A stretch of 64,000 nt of DNA from [Lactobacillus] timonensis (GCF_900240275.1 NZ_LT964761.1:951868-1015867); one strand, 5' to 3'; numbered from the stretch's first letter, positions 44,034 through 56,001 are shown. Made by a program: numbers and translations. The notes: generated by a model from the sequence alone, not told the origin.

Positions 44034-44193
44034 GTGCTTGAGTTAAATAAGGGGCGAGTACGGCCCTCGTTTGGCTGAAGCTGTTACGCGATGATGCGGA
44101 AGGTTGCGACACACCCGGCCGCTTTGCCACAGGGTGTGGCGGTAATTTTCGCGGAGCTAGTCAAATTCCAAATCTGACGAAGGAGGGAATACA
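44034..44193 (+). promoter_or_regulatory. Structured leader of the S10 operon
   Basis: The leader of about 160 bases contains a stem CACACCC (44110-44116) / GGGTGTG (44132-44138) with an inner GGC/GCC and further outer pairing. There is no T-run. It may be a ribosomal-protein-binding leader, but it matches no family I can name with certainty. Confidence 0.5.
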
Positions 44194-44502
44194 ATGGCAA
44201 ATCAAAAGATTCGTATTCGTTTAAAGGCTTATGAACACCGGATCCTTGACGAATCAGCAGACAAGATTGTTGAAACCGCCAAGCGGACTGGTGCACAGAT
44301 TTCAGGCCCAATCCCGTTACCAACTGAACGGACTATTTACACGGTGCTTCGTTCACCACACAAGTTCAAGAAGTCACGGGAACAATTCGAAATGCGGACT
44401 CACAAGCGGTTGATCGACATCATTGACCCAACCCCAAAGACGGTTGACGCATTGATGAAGCTTGACCTGCCAAGTGGTGTCGACATCGAAATCAAACTGT
44501 AA
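44194..44502 (+). CDS. rpsJ: 30S ribosomal protein S10
   Basis: The 102-residue S10 begins [19 protein letters not shown] and ends [11 protein letters not shown]. It heads the S10 operon. Its free form can also act as NusE in antitermination. GAAGGAGGG precedes the start. Confidence 0.98.
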   Translation: MANQKIRIRLKAYEHRILDESADKIVETAKRTGAQISGPIPLPTERTIYTVLRSPHKFKKSREQFEMRTHKRLIDIIDPTPKTVDALMKLDLPSGVDIEIKL

Positions 44503-44545
44503 TTTAAGTAATTAAGAATAAAAACAATATATTGGAGGTGTACTC

Positions 44546-45205
44546 ATGGCCAAAGGAATCTTAGGAAAGAAGATCGGGATGACTCAGGTTTTCACTGATA
44601 ATGGTGAGCTGGTCCCAGTTACTGTCATTGAAGTAACGCCAAACGTTGTTCTGCAAGTTAAGACCACTGAAAACGATGGTTACAACGCGGTACAGCTTGG
44701 TTTTGATGACAAGCGCGAACACCTGAGCAACAAGCCTGAACAAGGTCATGTAGCAAAAGCAAATACGACTCCTAAGCGCTTCATCGGTGAAATCCGTGAC
44801 GCTGAACTGGGAGACGTCAAAGTCGGTGACGAAGTAAAGGCTGATATCTTTACTGAAGGTGAAACCGTCGATGTAACGGGTGTCACTAAGGGTCATGGTT
44901 ACCAAGGTGTTATCCACAAGGATGGCCAACGTCGTGGTCCTGAATCACACGGTTCACGTTACCACCGTCGTCCAGGTTCGCTGGGCCCAATCATCAACCA
45001 CGTTGTCAAGGGTATGAAGTTGCCAAGCCGCATGGGTAACAACACTGTTACTATGCAACACTTGGAAGTTATCCGCGTGGATGTTGAAAACAACGCCCTG
45101 CTGATCAAGGGGAACGTTCCTGGTGCTAACAAGTCATACGTTACTGTAATGAATTCAGTTAAGGCTAATACCAAGAAGAGCCTTAGCAAGAAACACAATA
45201 AGTAA
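44546..45205 (+). CDS. rplC: 50S ribosomal protein L3
   Basis: The 219-residue L3 begins [16 protein letters not shown], with the typical [22 protein letters not shown] loop that reaches towards the peptidyl-transferase centre. The C-terminus is lysine-rich ([10 protein letters not shown]). GGAGGTG precedes the start. Confidence 0.98.
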   Translation: MAKGILGKKIGMTQVFTDNGELVPVTVIEVTPNVVLQVKTTENDGYNAVQLGFDDKREHLSNKPEQGHVAKANTTPKRFIGEIRDAELGDVKVGDEVKADIFTEGETVDVTGVTKGHGYQGVIHKDGQRRGPESHGSRYHRRPGSLGPIINHVVKGMKLPSRMGNNTVTMQHLEVIRVDVENNALLIKGNVPGANKSYVTVMNSVKANTKKSLSKKHNK

Positions 45206-45222
45206 GAAAGGAGGAGCAAGCA

Positions 45223-45846
45223 ATGACAAGCGTTGCATTATTTAAGCAAGATGGTAGCCAAAACGGTGAAGTTGAACTGAACGCTGCAATCTTCGGTATT
45301 GAACCAAACGAAAACGCAATGTACGAAGCAATTATTCGTCAACGCGCTTCAATGCGTCAGGGTACTCACGCTGTTAAGAACCGTTCAGCAGTTAGCGGTG
45401 GCGGTAAGAAGCCATGGCGCCAGAAGGGTACTGGCCGTGCCCGTGCTGGTTCGATCCGTGAACCACAATGGCGTGGTGGTGGGATCGTCTTTGGTCCTCA
45501 GCCACGGTCATACAACTACGCACTGCCACGTAAGGTTCGTCAACTGGCTGTTAAGTCAGCTCTGTCCGAAAAGGTTGCCAACAAGGCACTGGTTGCTGTT
45601 GATTCACTTAGCTTTGACGCTCCAAAGACTAAGGAATTTGCAGCTGCAATGGACAGCCTGAAGGCGGGCAACAAGGTTCTGGTTGTTGTTACTGACGACG
45701 ACAAGAATGCTGTTTTGTCTGGCCGCAACCTGGCAAGCGCAACTGTTGTTACTCCGGCTCAAATGAACATCTTGAACCTGGTAAACAGTGACAAGCTGGT
45801 CATCACTAAGTCAGCTCTCTCTCAAGTTGAGGAGGTGCTCGCATAA
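45223..45846 (+). CDS. rplD: 50S ribosomal protein L4
   Basis: The 207-residue L4 has the exit-tunnel loop [20 protein letters not shown] (macrolide-relevant region, wild-type looking). AAAGGAGGAG precedes the start. Its stop overlaps the rplW start by one base, so the two are translationally coupled. Confidence 0.98.
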   Translation: MTSVALFKQDGSQNGEVELNAAIFGIEPNENAMYEAIIRQRASMRQGTHAVKNRSAVSGGGKKPWRQKGTGRARAGSIREPQWRGGGIVFGPQPRSYNYALPRKVRQLAVKSALSEKVANKALVAVDSLSFDAPKTKEFAAAMDSLKAGNKVLVVVTDDDKNAVLSGRNLASATVVTPAQMNILNLVNSDKLVITKSALSQVEEVLA

Positions 45847-46145
45847 TGGAAGCACGTGAAATTATTCTGCGTCCGGTTGTGACTGAAGCATCAACTGCGA
45901 TGATGGACAACAAGCGCTACACTTTTGATGTTGCATTGAGCGCAACCAAGACTCAGGTTAAGAACGCTATTGAAGAAATCTTTGGCGTTAAGGTAGTCAA
46001 GGTTAACATCATGAACATCAAGGGCAAGCAAAAGCGCCAAGGCCGTTACGTTGGTTACACCAAGCGCCGTCGGAAGGCCATTGTAACCCTGTCGGCCGAT
46101 TCTGATGAAATCAAGTTATTCGCTGACAGCGACGATAACGAATAA
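45846..46145 (+). CDS. rplW: 50S ribosomal protein L23
   Basis: The 99-residue L23 ([20 protein letters not shown]) lies at the tunnel exit and docks trigger factor and SRP. Its ribosome binding site GAGGTG lies within the end of rplD. Confidence 0.98.
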   Translation: MEAREIILRPVVTEASTAMMDNKRYTFDVALSATKTQVKNAIEEIFGVKVVKVNIMNIKGKQKRQGRYVGYTKRRRKAIVTLSADSDEIKLFADSDDNE

Positions 46146-46173
46146 TCAAATCTAACGATAGGAGGAAAAGACA

Positions 46174-47019
46174 GTGGGAATTCGCAAGTACAAAGGTACC
46201 ACTAACGGTCGCCGTAACATGAACGGCTATGACTTTGCCGGCGTTTCCAAGAAAGCGCCTGAAAAGTCACTGCTTTCACCGCTGAAGAGCACTGGTGGCC
46301 GGAGCAACGGTACTATCACTGTTCGTCACCGTGGTGGTGGCAACAAGCGTCAATACCGGATTATTGACTTCAAGCGTGTTAAGGACGGTATCCCAGCAAC
46401 TGTTAAGGCCATCGAATACGATCCAAACCGGACTGCTAACATTGCTTTACTGGTTTACGCTGATGGTACTAAGTCATACATCTTGGCACCGAAGGGTCTG
46501 AAGCCGGGAATGGTTGTTGAATCAGGTTCAGGCGTTGACATCAAGGTTGGTAACGCCGCTCCGTTGAAGGACATTCCAGTAGGGACTGTTATTCACAATA
46601 TCGAACTGAAGCCAGGAAAGGGTGGCCAGCTGGCACGTTCAGCTGGTACCTCAGCACAGCTGCTGGGTAAGGAAGACAAGTACTGCTTGGTACGTCTTTC
46701 ATCCAGTGAAGTTCGGATGATTCTCTCCACTTGCCGTGCAACGATTGGTTCTGTCGGCAATGAAGAACACACCCTGATCCAGGTTGGTAAGGCCGGCCGG
46801 ACTCGTTACAAGGGTCAGCGTCCACACGTTCGTGGTTCTGTTATGAACCCTAACGACCACCCACATGGTGGTGGTGAAGGTAAGCAACCAGTTGGTCTGC
46901 CATCACCATTGTCACCATGGGGCAAGAAGACTGTTGGTAAGAAGACTCGTTCACACAAGGCTCGTTCCAACAAGTTCATTGTTCGTGGTCGCAAGCGTGG
47001 CTCACACGGTAATATCTAA
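46174..47019 (+). CDS. rplB: 50S ribosomal protein L2
   Basis: The 281-residue L2 starts at GTG 46174 after GGAGGA. The conserved C-terminal histidine region is present ([13 protein letters not shown]), as is the end [20 protein letters not shown]. It supports peptidyl-transferase centre assembly. Confidence 0.98.
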   Translation: MGIRKYKGTTNGRRNMNGYDFAGVSKKAPEKSLLSPLKSTGGRSNGTITVRHRGGGNKRQYRIIDFKRVKDGIPATVKAIEYDPNRTANIALLVYADGTKSYILAPKGLKPGMVVESGSGVDIKVGNAAPLKDIPVGTVIHNIELKPGKGGQLARSAGTSAQLLGKEDKYCLVRLSSSEVRMILSTCRATIGSVGNEEHTLIQVGKAGRTRYKGQRPHVRGSVMNPNDHPHGGGEGKQPVGLPSPLSPWGKKTVGKKTRSHKARSNKFIVRGRKRGSHGNI

Positions 47020-47061
47020 ATTAACTATCTTAATTAAACTTACCCGAGAGGAGGAACATTA

Positions 47062-47349
47062 ATGAGTCGGAGTTTAAAAAAGGGTCCTTTTGCCGACGCT
47101 TCACTGCTGAAGAAGGTTGAAGCACAAAAGGACAACGACAAGAAGACGGTAATCAAGACCTGGTCACGTCGTTCAACTATCTTCCCGAGCTTCATCGGTT
47201 ACACTTTCGCCGTTTACAACGGTCGTAAGCACGTCCCGGTTTACGTTCAAGAAGACATGGTTGGCCACAAGCTGGGTGAATTCGTTCCAACCCGGACGTT
47301 CCATGGTCATGGATCTGTCGACAAGAAAACTGCTGCTGGCGCACAATAA
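47062..47349 (+). CDS. rpsS: 30S ribosomal protein S19
   Basis: The 95-residue S19 begins [19 protein letters not shown] and ends near [21 protein letters not shown] precedes the start. Confidence 0.98.
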   Translation: MSRSLKKGPFADASLLKKVEAQKDNDKKTVIKTWSRRSTIFPSFIGYTFAVYNGRKHVPVYVQEDMVGHKLGEFVPTRTFHGHGSVDKKTAAGAQ

Positions 47350-47368
47350 TTAGGAGGATGAATTAACC

Positions 47369-47716
47369 ATGGCTGAAACAATTACTTCAGCTAAGGCAAC
47401 TGCCAAAATGGTGCGGGTCTCTCCACGCAAGGTTCGCCTTGTCCTGGACCTGATTCGTAACAAGACGGTTGCTGAAGCATTCGCAATTCTGAAGTTCACT
47501 CCTAATGGTGCTGCTTCAGATGTAGAAAAAGTTTTAAAATCTGCTGTTGCAAACGCTGAAAACAACTTTGACTTGGACCGTGCATCACTGGTCGTTTCCG
47601 AAGCATTCGCTGACGAAGGCCCAACCCTGAAGCGGTTCCGTCCACGTGCGAAGGGATCTTCTTCCCCGATCAACAAGCGGACTAGTCACATCACAGTGGT
47701 TGTTACAGAAAAGTAG
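47369..47716 (+). CDS. rplV: 50S ribosomal protein L22
   Basis: The 115-residue L22 has the core [18 protein letters not shown] and the tunnel-lining hairpin region [25 protein letters not shown] precedes ATG 47369. Confidence 0.98.
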   Translation: MAETITSAKATAKMVRVSPRKVRLVLDLIRNKTVAEAFAILKFTPNGAASDVEKVLKSAVANAENNFDLDRASLVVSEAFADEGPTLKRFRPRAKGSSSPINKRTSHITVVVTEK

Positions 47717-47728
47717 GAGGAATGAATA

Positions 47729-48391
47729 GTGGGTCAAAAGATTAATCCTAATGGTTTCCGTGTTGGGGTCATTCGCGACTGGACTGCTAAGTGGTACGCA
47801 GATAAGAACTACGCCGCATACCTGAACGAAGACCTGCGGATCCGTAAGTACATTGAAAAGCGACTTGCTGATGCCTCTGTATCGACCATCGAAATTGAAC
47901 GGGCCGCTAACCGCGTCAACGTTTCAATTCACACTGCCAAGCCTGGGATGGTAATTGGCAAGGGCGGTGCAGAAGTTGAAGCACTGCGTAAAGAATTGAA
48001 CCAAATGACTGGCAAGCGCGTTCACATCAACGTCGTTGAAATCAAGAAGCCAGACTTGGATGCACACCTGGTTGGTCAAAGCGTTGCCGAACAACTGGAA
48101 GCACGGATTGCTTTCCGTCGGGCAATGCGTGGTGCAATGCAACGTGCAATGCGTGCAGGTGCTAAGGGTGTTAAGATCCAAGTTGCCGGTCGTCTGAATG
48201 GTGCCGACATGTCACGGGTTGAAACTTATGCCGATGGTACTGTGCCGCTGCACACCCTTCGTGCTGATATTGACTACTCCTGGGACGAAGCACGGACCAC
48301 TTACGGTGCTCTGGGTATTAAGACCTGGATTTACCGTGGTGAAATCCTGCCAGAAAAGGCACATCACACTGAATCCAAGGGAGGGAAATAA
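47729..48391 (+). CDS. rpsC: 30S ribosomal protein S3
   Basis: The 220-residue S3 starts at GTG 47729 after AGGAGG. It has the KH domain motif ([15 protein letters not shown]) and C-terminal [17 protein letters not shown]. Confidence 0.98.
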   Translation: MGQKINPNGFRVGVIRDWTAKWYADKNYAAYLNEDLRIRKYIEKRLADASVSTIEIERAANRVNVSIHTAKPGMVIGKGGAEVEALRKELNQMTGKRVHINVVEIKKPDLDAHLVGQSVAEQLEARIAFRRAMRGAMQRAMRAGAKGVKIQVAGRLNGADMSRVETYADGTVPLHTLRADIDYSWDEARTTYGALGIKTWIYRGEILPEKAHHTESKGGK

Positions 48392-48394
48392 CAC

Positions 48395-48829
48395 ATGTTA
48401 ATTCCAAAGCGTGTAAAGCACCGTAAGGTTTTCCGCGGTAAGATGCGTGGGGAAGCTAAGGGTGGCAAGACCGTTGCCTTCGGTGAATACGGTTTGCAAG
48501 CCTTAGATTCTCACTGGATCAGCAACCATCAAATTGAAGCTGGTCGTGTGGCCATCACTCGTTACCTGAAGCGTGGCGGTAAGGTTTGGATTAAGATCTT
48601 CCCTCACCTTTCATGGACTAGCAAGGGTGTTGGTACCCGTATGGGTAACGGTAAGGGTGCTCCCGAAGGATGGGTTGCACCAGTTAAGCGCGGCAAGATT
48701 TTATACGAAGTAGGTGGCGTCTCAGAAGAAACTGCCCGCGAAGCACTCCGGCTCGCCGGCAGCAAGATGCCAGTTCGCTGCAAGATCGTAAAACGCGAGG
48801 AAGTAGGTGGAGATTCTCATGAAGACTAA
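48395..48829 (+). CDS. rplP: 50S ribosomal protein L16
   Basis: The 144-residue L16 begins [19 protein letters not shown] and lies three bases after rpsC. The loop [19 protein letters not shown] is conserved. The gene overlaps rpmC by 11 bases. Confidence 0.98.
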   Translation: MLIPKRVKHRKVFRGKMRGEAKGGKTVAFGEYGLQALDSHWISNHQIEAGRVAITRYLKRGGKVWIKIFPHLSWTSKGVGTRMGNGKGAPEGWVAPVKRGKILYEVGGVSEETAREALRLAGSKMPVRCKIVKREEVGGDSHED

Positions 48830-49025
48830 AGACTACGTTAAGGAACTGAATGGGTTAACCACTGACCAACTGCTGGACCGTGAAAAGGATTTAAAAGAAC
48901 AACTGTTTAACCTGCGTTTCCAATTAGCAACTGGCCAGTTGGAGAACACCGCCAACTTGAAGACGGTACGTAAGAATATCGCTCGGGTGAAGACTGTTCT
49001 TCGTCAACAAGAATTAAACAAATAA
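48819..49025 (+). CDS. rpmC: 50S ribosomal protein L29
   Basis: The 68-residue L29 starts at ATG 48819 ([18 protein letters not shown]) with GGTGGAG upstream; an in-frame GTG 48807 overlaps that site. It is a two-helix protein at the tunnel exit. Overlap with rplP suggests coupled translation. Confidence 0.96.
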   Translation: MKTKDYVKELNGLTTDQLLDREKDLKEQLFNLRFQLATGQLENTANLKTVRKNIARVKTVLRQQELNK

Positions 49026-49049
49026 GAATACGAAAAGGAGGATTAGCGC

Positions 49050-49316
49050 ATGAGTGAAGAACGTAATTCACGCAAGGTTTACCAAGGCCGTGTCGTATCT
49101 GACAAGATGGACAAGACGATCACTGTAGCCATCAACACTAGCAAGAGTGCTCCTGTTTACGGCAAGCAGATCAAGTACACTAAAAAGTACTACGCACACG
49201 ACGAAAAGAACGAAGCTAAGGTTGGCGACACTGTTCAAATCATGGAAACTCGCCCGCTGTCAGCTAAGAAGCGTTTCCGTCTCGTAAAGATCGTTAAGAA
49301 GGCCGTTGTCCTGTAA
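49050..49316 (+). CDS. rpsQ: 30S ribosomal protein S17
   Basis: The 88-residue OB-fold protein has [20 protein letters not shown] and [22 protein letters not shown] precedes the start. Confidence 0.98.
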   Translation: MSEERNSRKVYQGRVVSDKMDKTITVAINTSKSAPVYGKQIKYTKKYYAHDEKNEAKVGDTVQIMETRPLSAKKRFRLVKIVKKAVVL

Positions 49317-49374
49317 GAGGGCAATCCTGATATCGTATTCTTAGTTTATTTCCCATGGAAGGAGGACAATTTCC

Positions 49375-49743
49375 GTGATTCAACAAGAAAGTCGGCTGAA
49401 GGTCGCTGACAACTCGGGTGCCCGTGAACTCTTGGTTATCAAGATCCTCGGCGGCTCCCGTGTTAAGACTGGTAACATTGGTGACATCATCGTTGCAACT
49501 GTTAAACAGGCAACACCAGGTGGCGTTGTCAAAAAGGGTGATGTTGTAAAGGCAGTTGTTGTTCGGACTGTACAAGGTCTGCACCGTCAAGATGGTTCAT
49601 ACATCAAGTTTGACGAAAACGCTGCGGTTATCATCAACAACGACAAGAGCCCAAAGGGCACCCGTATTTTTGGACCAATTGCGCGTGAGCTGCGTGACGA
49701 TGACTTCATGAAGATCATCTCACTGGCTCCAGAAGTTCTGTAA
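49375..49743 (+). CDS. rplN: 50S ribosomal protein L14
   Basis: The 122-residue L14 starts at GTG 49375 ([20 protein letters not shown]) after GGAGGA. It has the conserved [13 protein letters not shown]. Confidence 0.98.
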   Translation: MIQQESRLKVADNSGARELLVIKILGGSRVKTGNIGDIIVATVKQATPGGVVKKGDVVKAVVVRTVQGLHRQDGSYIKFDENAAVIINNDKSPKGTRIFGPIARELRDDDFMKIISLAPEVL

Positions 49744-49775
49744 TCGATCAACAAAAATAAGGAGGTGCAACGTTC

Positions 49776-50084
49776 ATGTTGCTAAAGACAGGTGACAAGG
49801 TCCGCGTCATCGCTGGTAAGGACAAGGGCAAGGAAGGCACTATCAAGCAGATTATTGCCAAGTCTAACCGCGTTGTTGTTTCGGATGTTAACAAGATTAA
49901 GAAGCACCAGAAAGCTACTAGTGCTAACCCAAATGGTGGGATCGTTGACACTGAAGGTGCCATCGATGCTTCCAACGTAATGTTTATTGACCCATCTACT
50001 AACGAACCAACTCGTTTGGGCGTTAAGGTTGAAGATGGTAAAAAGGTTCGTTTTGCCAAGAAGTCTGGCAAGACGGTTGACTAA
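49776..50084 (+). CDS. rplX: 50S ribosomal protein L24
   Basis: The 102-residue L24 has the KOW motif [27 protein letters not shown] precedes the start. It helps begin 50S assembly. Confidence 0.98.
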   Translation: MLLKTGDKVRVIAGKDKGKEGTIKQIIAKSNRVVVSDVNKIKKHQKATSANPNGGIVDTEGAIDASNVMFIDPSTNEPTRLGVKVEDGKKVRFAKKSGKTVD

Positions 50085-50113
50085 TCAATCAGGGAAGGAG
50101 GAAATTATTTATC

Positions 50114-50656
50114 ATGGAAAACCGTTTGAAAGCGAAATACGAAAATGAAGTTCGTCCCGCTCTGATTGAAAAGTTCAACTGTTCATCAATCATGCAGGCA
50201 CCAAAGCTCGAAAAGATCGTGCTGAACATGGGTGTCGGTGACGCAACCACGAACTCCAAGAACCTTGACGAAGCCGTTGAAGAACTCGGATTGATTGCTG
50301 GGCAAAAGCCACTGATTACTAAGGCTCACAAGTCGATTGCCGGTTTCCGTCTTCGTGAAGGAATGGCTATCGGTGCCAAGGTTACTCTTCGTGGCACTCG
50401 GATGTATGAATTCTTAGACAAGCTGATCAACGTTTCTCTCCCACGTGTTCGTGACTTCCACGGTGTCAGCAACAAAGCCTTTGACGGCCGCGGTAACTAC
50501 ACACTGGGTATCAAGGAACAATTGATCTTCCCAGAAATTAACTTCGACAACGTTAAGCGCGTTCGTGGTCTTGATGTTGTCATCGTCACTACGGCTAACA
50601 CTGACGAAGAGTCACATGAAATGCTGGCTCAGTTAGGTATGCCTTTCGCTAAGTAA
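50114..50656 (+). CDS. rplE: 50S ribosomal protein L5
   Basis: The 180-residue L5 has [20 protein letters not shown] and the conserved [19 protein letters not shown]. It binds 5S rRNA. AAGGAGG lies upstream. Confidence 0.98.
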   Translation: MENRLKAKYENEVRPALIEKFNCSSIMQAPKLEKIVLNMGVGDATTNSKNLDEAVEELGLIAGQKPLITKAHKSIAGFRLREGMAIGAKVTLRGTRMYEFLDKLINVSLPRVRDFHGVSNKAFDGRGNYTLGIKEQLIFPEINFDNVKRVRGLDVVIVTTANTDEESHEMLAQLGMPFAK

Positions 50657-50675
50657 TAAAGGAGGTTCCACAAAA

Positions 50676-50861
50676 GTGGCTAAAAAATCATTGATTGCTA
50701 AGAGCAAGCGCCCTGCTAAGTTCTCAACTCAAGAATACACTCGTTGTGAACGTTGTGGACGTCCGCACTCTGTTTACCGTAAGTTCCACTTATGCCGGCT
50801 TTGCTTACGCGAGCTTGCCCACAAGGGAGAAATCCCTGGCATGAAGAAGGCTAGCTGGTAA
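50676..50861 (+). CDS. rpsN: 30S ribosomal protein S14, zinc-binding type
   Basis: The 61-residue short S14 starts at GTG 50676. Four cysteines (CERC, then CRLC; residues 24, 27, 40, 43) bind zinc. This is the zinc-dependent form, which some bacteria replace with a zinc-free paralogue when zinc is scarce; no second copy is in the window. Confidence 0.97.
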   Translation: MAKKSLIAKSKRPAKFSTQEYTRCERCGRPHSVYRKFHLCRLCLRELAHKGEIPGMKKASW

Positions 50862-50893
50862 ATCAATCACCGACAAAAGGAGGAAAAAGATCG

Positions 50894-51292
50894 ATGTCAA
50901 TGAGTGATCCAATTGCAGATTTCCTGACTCGGATTCGTAACGCCAACATGGCTCGTCACGTATCTGTCGAAGCACCTGCATCTAAGATGAAGCGCGACAT
51001 CGCCGAAACCCTGAAGGCTGAAGGGTTTATCAGCGACGTTGAATACGTTGACGATAACAAGCAAGGCATCATTCGCGTATTCTTGAAGTACGGTAAGAAC
51101 GGCGAACGTGTCATCTCCGGTTTGAAGCGTATCTCCAAGCCAGGTCTTCGTTCATACGTAAAGGCTGGCGATGTCCCAAAGGTGCTTAATGGTTTGGGTA
51201 TTGCTGTCATTTCAACTTCTGAAGGGGTTGTATCTGACAAGGTTGCCCGCGAAAAGCACATTGGTGGCGAAGTTCTCGCCTACGTTTGGTAA
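50894..51292 (+). CDS. rpsH: 30S ribosomal protein S8
   Basis: The 132-residue S8 begins [17 protein letters not shown] and ends EVLAYVW. S8 is the known autogenous regulator of spc operons in Enterobacteria; no such site was identified here. AAAGGAGG precedes ATG 50894. Confidence 0.98.
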   Translation: MSMSDPIADFLTRIRNANMARHVSVEAPASKMKRDIAETLKAEGFISDVEYVDDNKQGIIRVFLKYGKNGERVISGLKRISKPGLRSYVKAGDVPKVLNGLGIAVISTSEGVVSDKVAREKHIGGEVLAYVW

Positions 51293-51320
51293 TTAATAAA
51301 CGAAGATAGGAGGTGCAACG

Positions 51321-51860
51321 ATGAGTCGTATTGGTTACAAAGCAATCCAGCTGCCAGAAGGCGTTGAAGTTTCCCAAAAGGGCAACGTTGTGACTGTTAA
51401 GGGCCCTAAGGGTTCATTGAGTCGCGAAATTTCACCGCTCATTTCAATGACGGTTGCTGACGGTGAAGTTAAGTTTGACCGTGAAGCAAGTGACGACAAG
51501 AAGCTAAAGATGGTTCACGGTACTACCCGTGCCAACGTCAACAACATGGTTGAAGGTGTTGTCAAGGGCTTCTCCAAGACTTTGAAGCTGGTCGGTGTTG
51601 GGTACCGTTCACAAGTTAAGGGCAAGACCCTTGTACTGACTGTTGGTTACTCCAACCCGGTTGAAATGGCTATTCCGGAAGACCTTGAAGTTAAGGTTGA
51701 AAAGAACACTACGATCGTCATCAGTGGGATGAGCAAGCAACACGTTGGTGACTTTGCTGCTGACGTTCGTGCCGTTCGTAAGCCAGAACCATACAAGGGT
51801 AAGGGTATTCGTTACGAGAACGAACACATTATCCGTAAGGAAGGTAAGACTGGTAAGTAA
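51321..51860 (+). CDS. rplF: 50S ribosomal protein L6
   Basis: The 179-residue L6 has two L6 domains and the C-terminal [28 protein letters not shown] precedes the start. Confidence 0.98.
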   Translation: MSRIGYKAIQLPEGVEVSQKGNVVTVKGPKGSLSREISPLISMTVADGEVKFDREASDDKKLKMVHGTTRANVNNMVEGVVKGFSKTLKLVGVGYRSQVKGKTLVLTVGYSNPVEMAIPEDLEVKVEKNTTIVISGMSKQHVGDFAADVRAVRKPEPYKGKGIRYENEHIIRKEGKTGK

Positions 51861-51931
51861 TCTGTTCGGACTACCAGTTCTCATTTTAAAAATCACATTA
51901 AATAATAAAATCGAAACAAGAGGTGACTGTT

Positions 51932-52288
51932 GTGATTATTAAACCAGACAAGAACAAACTCCGCCAACGCCGTCACATGCGCGTTCGTGGGAAGATCTCT
52001 GGTACTGCGGAGCGCCCGCGCTTAAGTGTTTACCGTTCAAACAATAACATTTACGCTCAATTAATTGATGACGTAAAGGGTGTGACGCTCGCAAGTGCCT
52101 CAACTCTCGACAGTGAAGTTAGTGGCAAGACCAAGACTGATCAAGCAGCTAGCGTTGGTGAACTGATCGCCAAGCGTGGTGCTGCTAAGAACATCAAGAA
52201 CGTGGTCTTTGACCGTGGTGGTTACCTGTACCATGGTCGGGTTGCTGCACTGGCAACTGCCGCTCGTGAAAACGGACTGCAATTCTAA
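51932..52288 (+). CDS. rplR: 50S ribosomal protein L18
   Basis: The 118-residue L18 is placed at GTG 51932 ([20 protein letters not shown]). The in-frame GTG 51923 lies inside the AAGAGGTGA ribosome binding site and is rejected. The C-terminus [21 protein letters not shown] is conserved. It binds 5S rRNA. Confidence 0.96.
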   Translation: MIIKPDKNKLRQRRHMRVRGKISGTAERPRLSVYRSNNNIYAQLIDDVKGVTLASASTLDSEVSGKTKTDQAASVGELIAKRGAAKNIKNVVFDRGGYLYHGRVAALATAARENGLQF

Positions 52289-52309
52289 AAGAAGGAGGAA
52301 TAACCCGTA

Positions 52310-52816
52310 ATGGCATCATCATACATTGACCCGTCCAAACTGGACTTGGAAGACCAAGTTGTTTCCATCAACCGGATCACCAAGGTTGTTAAGGGTGGTC
52401 GTCGTCTTCGTTTCGCCGCACTAGTTGTTGTCGGCGACAAGAACGGTCACGTTGGTTTTGGTACTGGTAAGGCTCAGGAAGTTCCTGAAGCTATTCGGAA
52501 GGCTTCTGCAGTTGCACAAAAGAACCTGATTACTGTCCCAACTGTTGGAACTACTATTCCACACGAAGTAATTGGTCACTGGGGCGGTGGCAAGATTCTG
52601 CTGAAGCCAGCCGTTGAAGGTTCTGGGGTTACCGCCGGTGGTGCGGTTCGTAACGTCATGGAATTAGCTGGTATTGACGATATGACTGCAAAGCGTCTTG
52701 GCTCAAACACTCCTGTTAACGTTGTTCGTGCAACATTTGACGGTTTGCGCCAGCTGAAGAGCGCTGATGAAGTTGCTTCGCTGCGTGGCGTTTCCGCTGA
52801 ACACCTGGCTGAATAA
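52310..52816 (+). CDS. rpsE: 30S ribosomal protein S5
   Basis: The 168-residue S5 has the dsRNA-binding fold ([19 protein letters not shown]) and [20 protein letters not shown]. The loop linked to spectinomycin (VVKGGRR) looks wild type. AAGGAGG precedes the start. Confidence 0.98.
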   Translation: MASSYIDPSKLDLEDQVVSINRITKVVKGGRRLRFAALVVVGDKNGHVGFGTGKAQEVPEAIRKASAVAQKNLITVPTVGTTIPHEVIGHWGGGKILLKPAVEGSGVTAGGAVRNVMELAGIDDMTAKRLGSNTPVNVVRATFDGLRQLKSADEVASLRGVSAEHLAE

Positions 52817-52830
52817 GGAGGACATAAATT

Positions 52831-53013
52831 ATGGCTCAAGTTAAAATTACTTTAGTTCATAGTGTTGCCCACCGTGAACCACGTCAACGTGCCATTGTTA
52901 AGGCACTGGGGCTTGGCCGCGTTGGTAGTTCAGTTATCAAGCCAGATAACGCAGCTATCCGGGGCGCTATTTTTAAGATTGCCCACTTGCTTTCAATCGA
53001 AGAAGTTAAGTAA
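52831..53013 (+). CDS. rpmD: 50S ribosomal protein L30
   Basis: The 60-residue L30 has [19 protein letters not shown] and [17 protein letters not shown]. It follows rpsE by 14 bases with AAGGAGG. Confidence 0.97.
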   Translation: MAQVKITLVHSVAHREPRQRAIVKALGLGRVGSSVIKPDNAAIRGAIFKIAHLLSIEEVK

Positions 53014-53043
53014 TCACTTTGAATTAAGGAGGTGCCGAACACA

Positions 53044-53481
53044 ATGAAGTTAAACGAATTAAAGCCAGCTGCCGGCTCACGTTTCAAGCATCTGCGTCGT
53101 GGTCGTGGTCTTTCATCAGGTCACGGTTTCACTTCTGGCCGTGGTACCAAGGGGCAAAAGGCTCATGGTAAGACACGTCTGGGCTTTGAAGGTGGCCAGA
53201 TGCCACTTTACCGGCAAATGCCAAAGCGTGGCTTTGTTAACATTAGCCGTAAAGAATACGCAATTGTTAACCTGGCTACACTCGACCGTAGCTTTGACGA
53301 TGGCGCTGAAGTAACGCCAAAGGCGCTGGTTGACAACGGAATCGTTAAAAATCTGAAGAATGGTGTGAAGATCCTTGGCAACGGGAAGCTGAACAAGAAG
53401 CTGACTGTTAAGGCCAACAAGTTTTCTGCCGCAGCAGTTTCTGCTATCGAAGCTGCCGGTGGTAAAACTGAGGTGATTTAA
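53044..53481 (+). CDS. rplO: 50S ribosomal protein L15
   Basis: The 145-residue L15 starts at ATG 53044 ([15 protein letters not shown]); the in-frame GTG at 53032 is part of AAGGAGGTG. Its glycine-rich N-terminal extension ([20 protein letters not shown]) is typical. The stop codon touches the secY start. Confidence 0.97.
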   Translation: MKLNELKPAAGSRFKHLRRGRGLSSGHGFTSGRGTKGQKAHGKTRLGFEGGQMPLYRQMPKRGFVNISRKEYAIVNLATLDRSFDDGAEVTPKALVDNGIVKNLKNGVKILGNGKLNKKLTVKANKFSAAAVSAIEAAGGKTEVI

Positions 53482-54804
53482 TTGTTCACTGCCATCACAA
53501 ATGCTTTCAGGGTGAAGGAAATCCGTAAAAAGATCCTCTTTACCCTGTTTGTGTTGATTGTCTACCGGATCGGTGCGTGGATCACCGTTCCTGGTGTGAA
53601 CGCTGCAGCCTTGACACAGATTTCGTCGACTGGGCTGGCGTCAATTTTGAACACTTTCAGTGGTGGGGGATTATCAAACTATTCATTATTTGCAATGGGG
53701 GTTTCCCCTTATATCACTGCGCAAATTGTTGTCCAACTGTTGCAGATGGACATTGTTCCCAAGTTTGTCGAATGGAGCAAGCAGGGTGAAGTTGGGCGTC
53801 AGAAGTTAAATCAAGCCACCAGGTGGTTAACGATTGTTCTTGGGTTTGTTCAGTCCATCGGAATCACGGCCGGATTTAATACGTTAAGTTCGATCAAGTT
53901 GGTCGAACATCCGACGATTACGACTTATTTGACCATTGGTTTGATCTTGACAGCGGGGACCATGTTTGCCACCTGGCTTGGTGACATGATCACTGAGCGC
54001 GGGGTCGGTAATGGTGTATCTATGTTGATTTTTGCTGGGATTATTGCCCAGATGCCAAGCGGTATTACTCAACTATGGAATGACCAGATTACCGGTGAAA
54101 ATGGTAGTCAGCTTTGGATGGGAATTGGCTTTATTGCCTGTGTTGTAATTGCGCTGCTGATCATTGTGGCTTTTGTTACTTGGGTTCAGCAGGCGGAGCG
54201 GCGGCTGCCAATTCAATATACCCGTCGGACAACGACGGCACCATCAAGCTCCTACTTACCACTGAAAATCAATGTGTCCGGAGTTATTCCGGTCATCTTT
54301 GCGGGTTCGTTTATCTCAACGCCACAAACCATTTTGATGGCATTCCAACAATCACACGGTGGCGACACTTGGTACCAGATCATGACGACAATTTTCAATA
54401 TGCAATCTGGTCCAGGAATCGCGTTATATACTTTCTTGATTGTTGTCTTTACCTTCTTCTACGCGTTTGTTCAGGTTAACCCCGAAAAACTAGCTGAAAA
54501 TCTACAAAAGCAGGGTAGTTACATTACTGGTATTTGGCCAGGCCGGGGAACACAACAGTACGTTTCCGGACTGTTGATGCGTCTGAGCACTGTCGGCTCG
54601 CTCTTCTTAGGGTTGATCTCACTTATTCCACTGGTTGCCAGCATCGTTTGGAACCTCAGCCAGTCTATTGGTCTTGGTGGGACGAGCTTGTTGATCATCG
54701 TTCAAATCGCTCTCGACCTTAACCGGCAGATTAATGGATTAACGATGAAGCGTGAGTATATCGGCTTTATCCGTGATGGACAAAAGCCAGATGCAGAAGC
54801 TTAA
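53482..54804 (+). CDS. secY: Protein translocase subunit SecY
   Basis: The 440-residue channel subunit has ten membrane segments and starts at TTG 53482 right after the rplO stop, with GAGGTG upstream. Typical SecY stretches are present (GGGLSNYSLFAMGVSPYITAQ, ERRLPIQYTRR). It forms the Sec pore with SecE and SecG, which are elsewhere. Confidence 0.97.
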   Translation: MFTAITNAFRVKEIRKKILFTLFVLIVYRIGAWITVPGVNAAALTQISSTGLASILNTFSGGGLSNYSLFAMGVSPYITAQIVVQLLQMDIVPKFVEWSKQGEVGRQKLNQATRWLTIVLGFVQSIGITAGFNTLSSIKLVEHPTITTYLTIGLILTAGTMFATWLGDMITERGVGNGVSMLIFAGIIAQMPSGITQLWNDQITGENGSQLWMGIGFIACVVIALLIIVAFVTWVQQAERRLPIQYTRRTTTAPSSSYLPLKINVSGVIPVIFAGSFISTPQTILMAFQQSHGGDTWYQIMTTIFNMQSGPGIALYTFLIVVFTFFYAFVQVNPEKLAENLQKQGSYITGIWPGRGTQQYVSGLLMRLSTVGSLFLGLISLIPLVASIVWNLSQSIGLGGTSLLIIVQIALDLNRQINGLTMKREYIGFIRDGQKPDAEA

Positions 54805-54818
54805 GGAGGAATTGGTAA

Positions 54819-55478
<660 letters not shown>

Positions 55479-55604
55479 CTAGTCCAAACTTGCGTAAATA
55501 GCCGTCTTGTGCTATTATTTGTGAGGTTTTGTCTAGTTCGCAGTGGAAAGTCCCTGGCTTTCCACCGCTTTTACGTAATTTGAACGGTAAGGAGGAACCA
55601 TTTC

Positions 55605-55823
55605 GTGGCCAAAGCTGACGTAATCGAAATTGAAGGTACGGTTAAAGAAACCCTGCCAAACGCAATGTTTAAAGTGGAACTGGAAAATGGTGTAGAAGTC
55701 CTTGCCCATGTTTCTGGCAAGATTCGGATGCACTACATTAAAATCCTGCCCGGAGACCGGGTACGGATGGAAATGTCTCCGTATGATCTGACTAAGGGTC
55801 GGATTACTTTCCGCTTCAAGTAA
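55605..55823 (+). CDS. infA: Translation initiation factor IF-1
   Basis: The 72-residue OB-fold protein ([20 protein letters not shown], ending KGRITFRFK) starts at GTG 55605 after AAGGAGG. The 126-base gap from adk contains CTATTATTTG-like sequence that could carry a secondary promoter. Confidence 0.98.
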   Translation: MAKADVIEIEGTVKETLPNAMFKVELENGVEVLAHVSGKIRMHYIKILPGDRVRMEMSPYDLTKGRITFRFK

Positions 55824-55855
55824 ATCGTAAGTATTAATAGTGGAGGATTATTGAC

Positions 55856-55975
55856 ATGAAAGTAAGACCATCAGTCAAGCGTATGTGCGAACACTGCCGG
55901 ATCGTTAAGCGTCACGGCACTGTTATGGTAATTTGCCCAGCCAACCCAAAGCACAAGCAACGTCAGGGCAAGTAA
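55856..55975 (+). CDS. rpmJ: 50S ribosomal protein L36
   Basis: The short gene encodes 39 residues starting [20 protein letters not shown] and ending KHKQRQGK. Cys11, Cys14, Cys27 and His33 form the zinc ribbon of the usual L36. TGGAGG precedes the start. It sits between infA and rpsM as in other Firmicutes. Confidence 0.96.
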   Translation: MKVRPSVKRMCEHCRIVKRHGTVMVICPANPKHKQRQGK

Positions 55976-56001
55976 TTTAATTTAGAAACGGAGGTGTAAT
56001 A

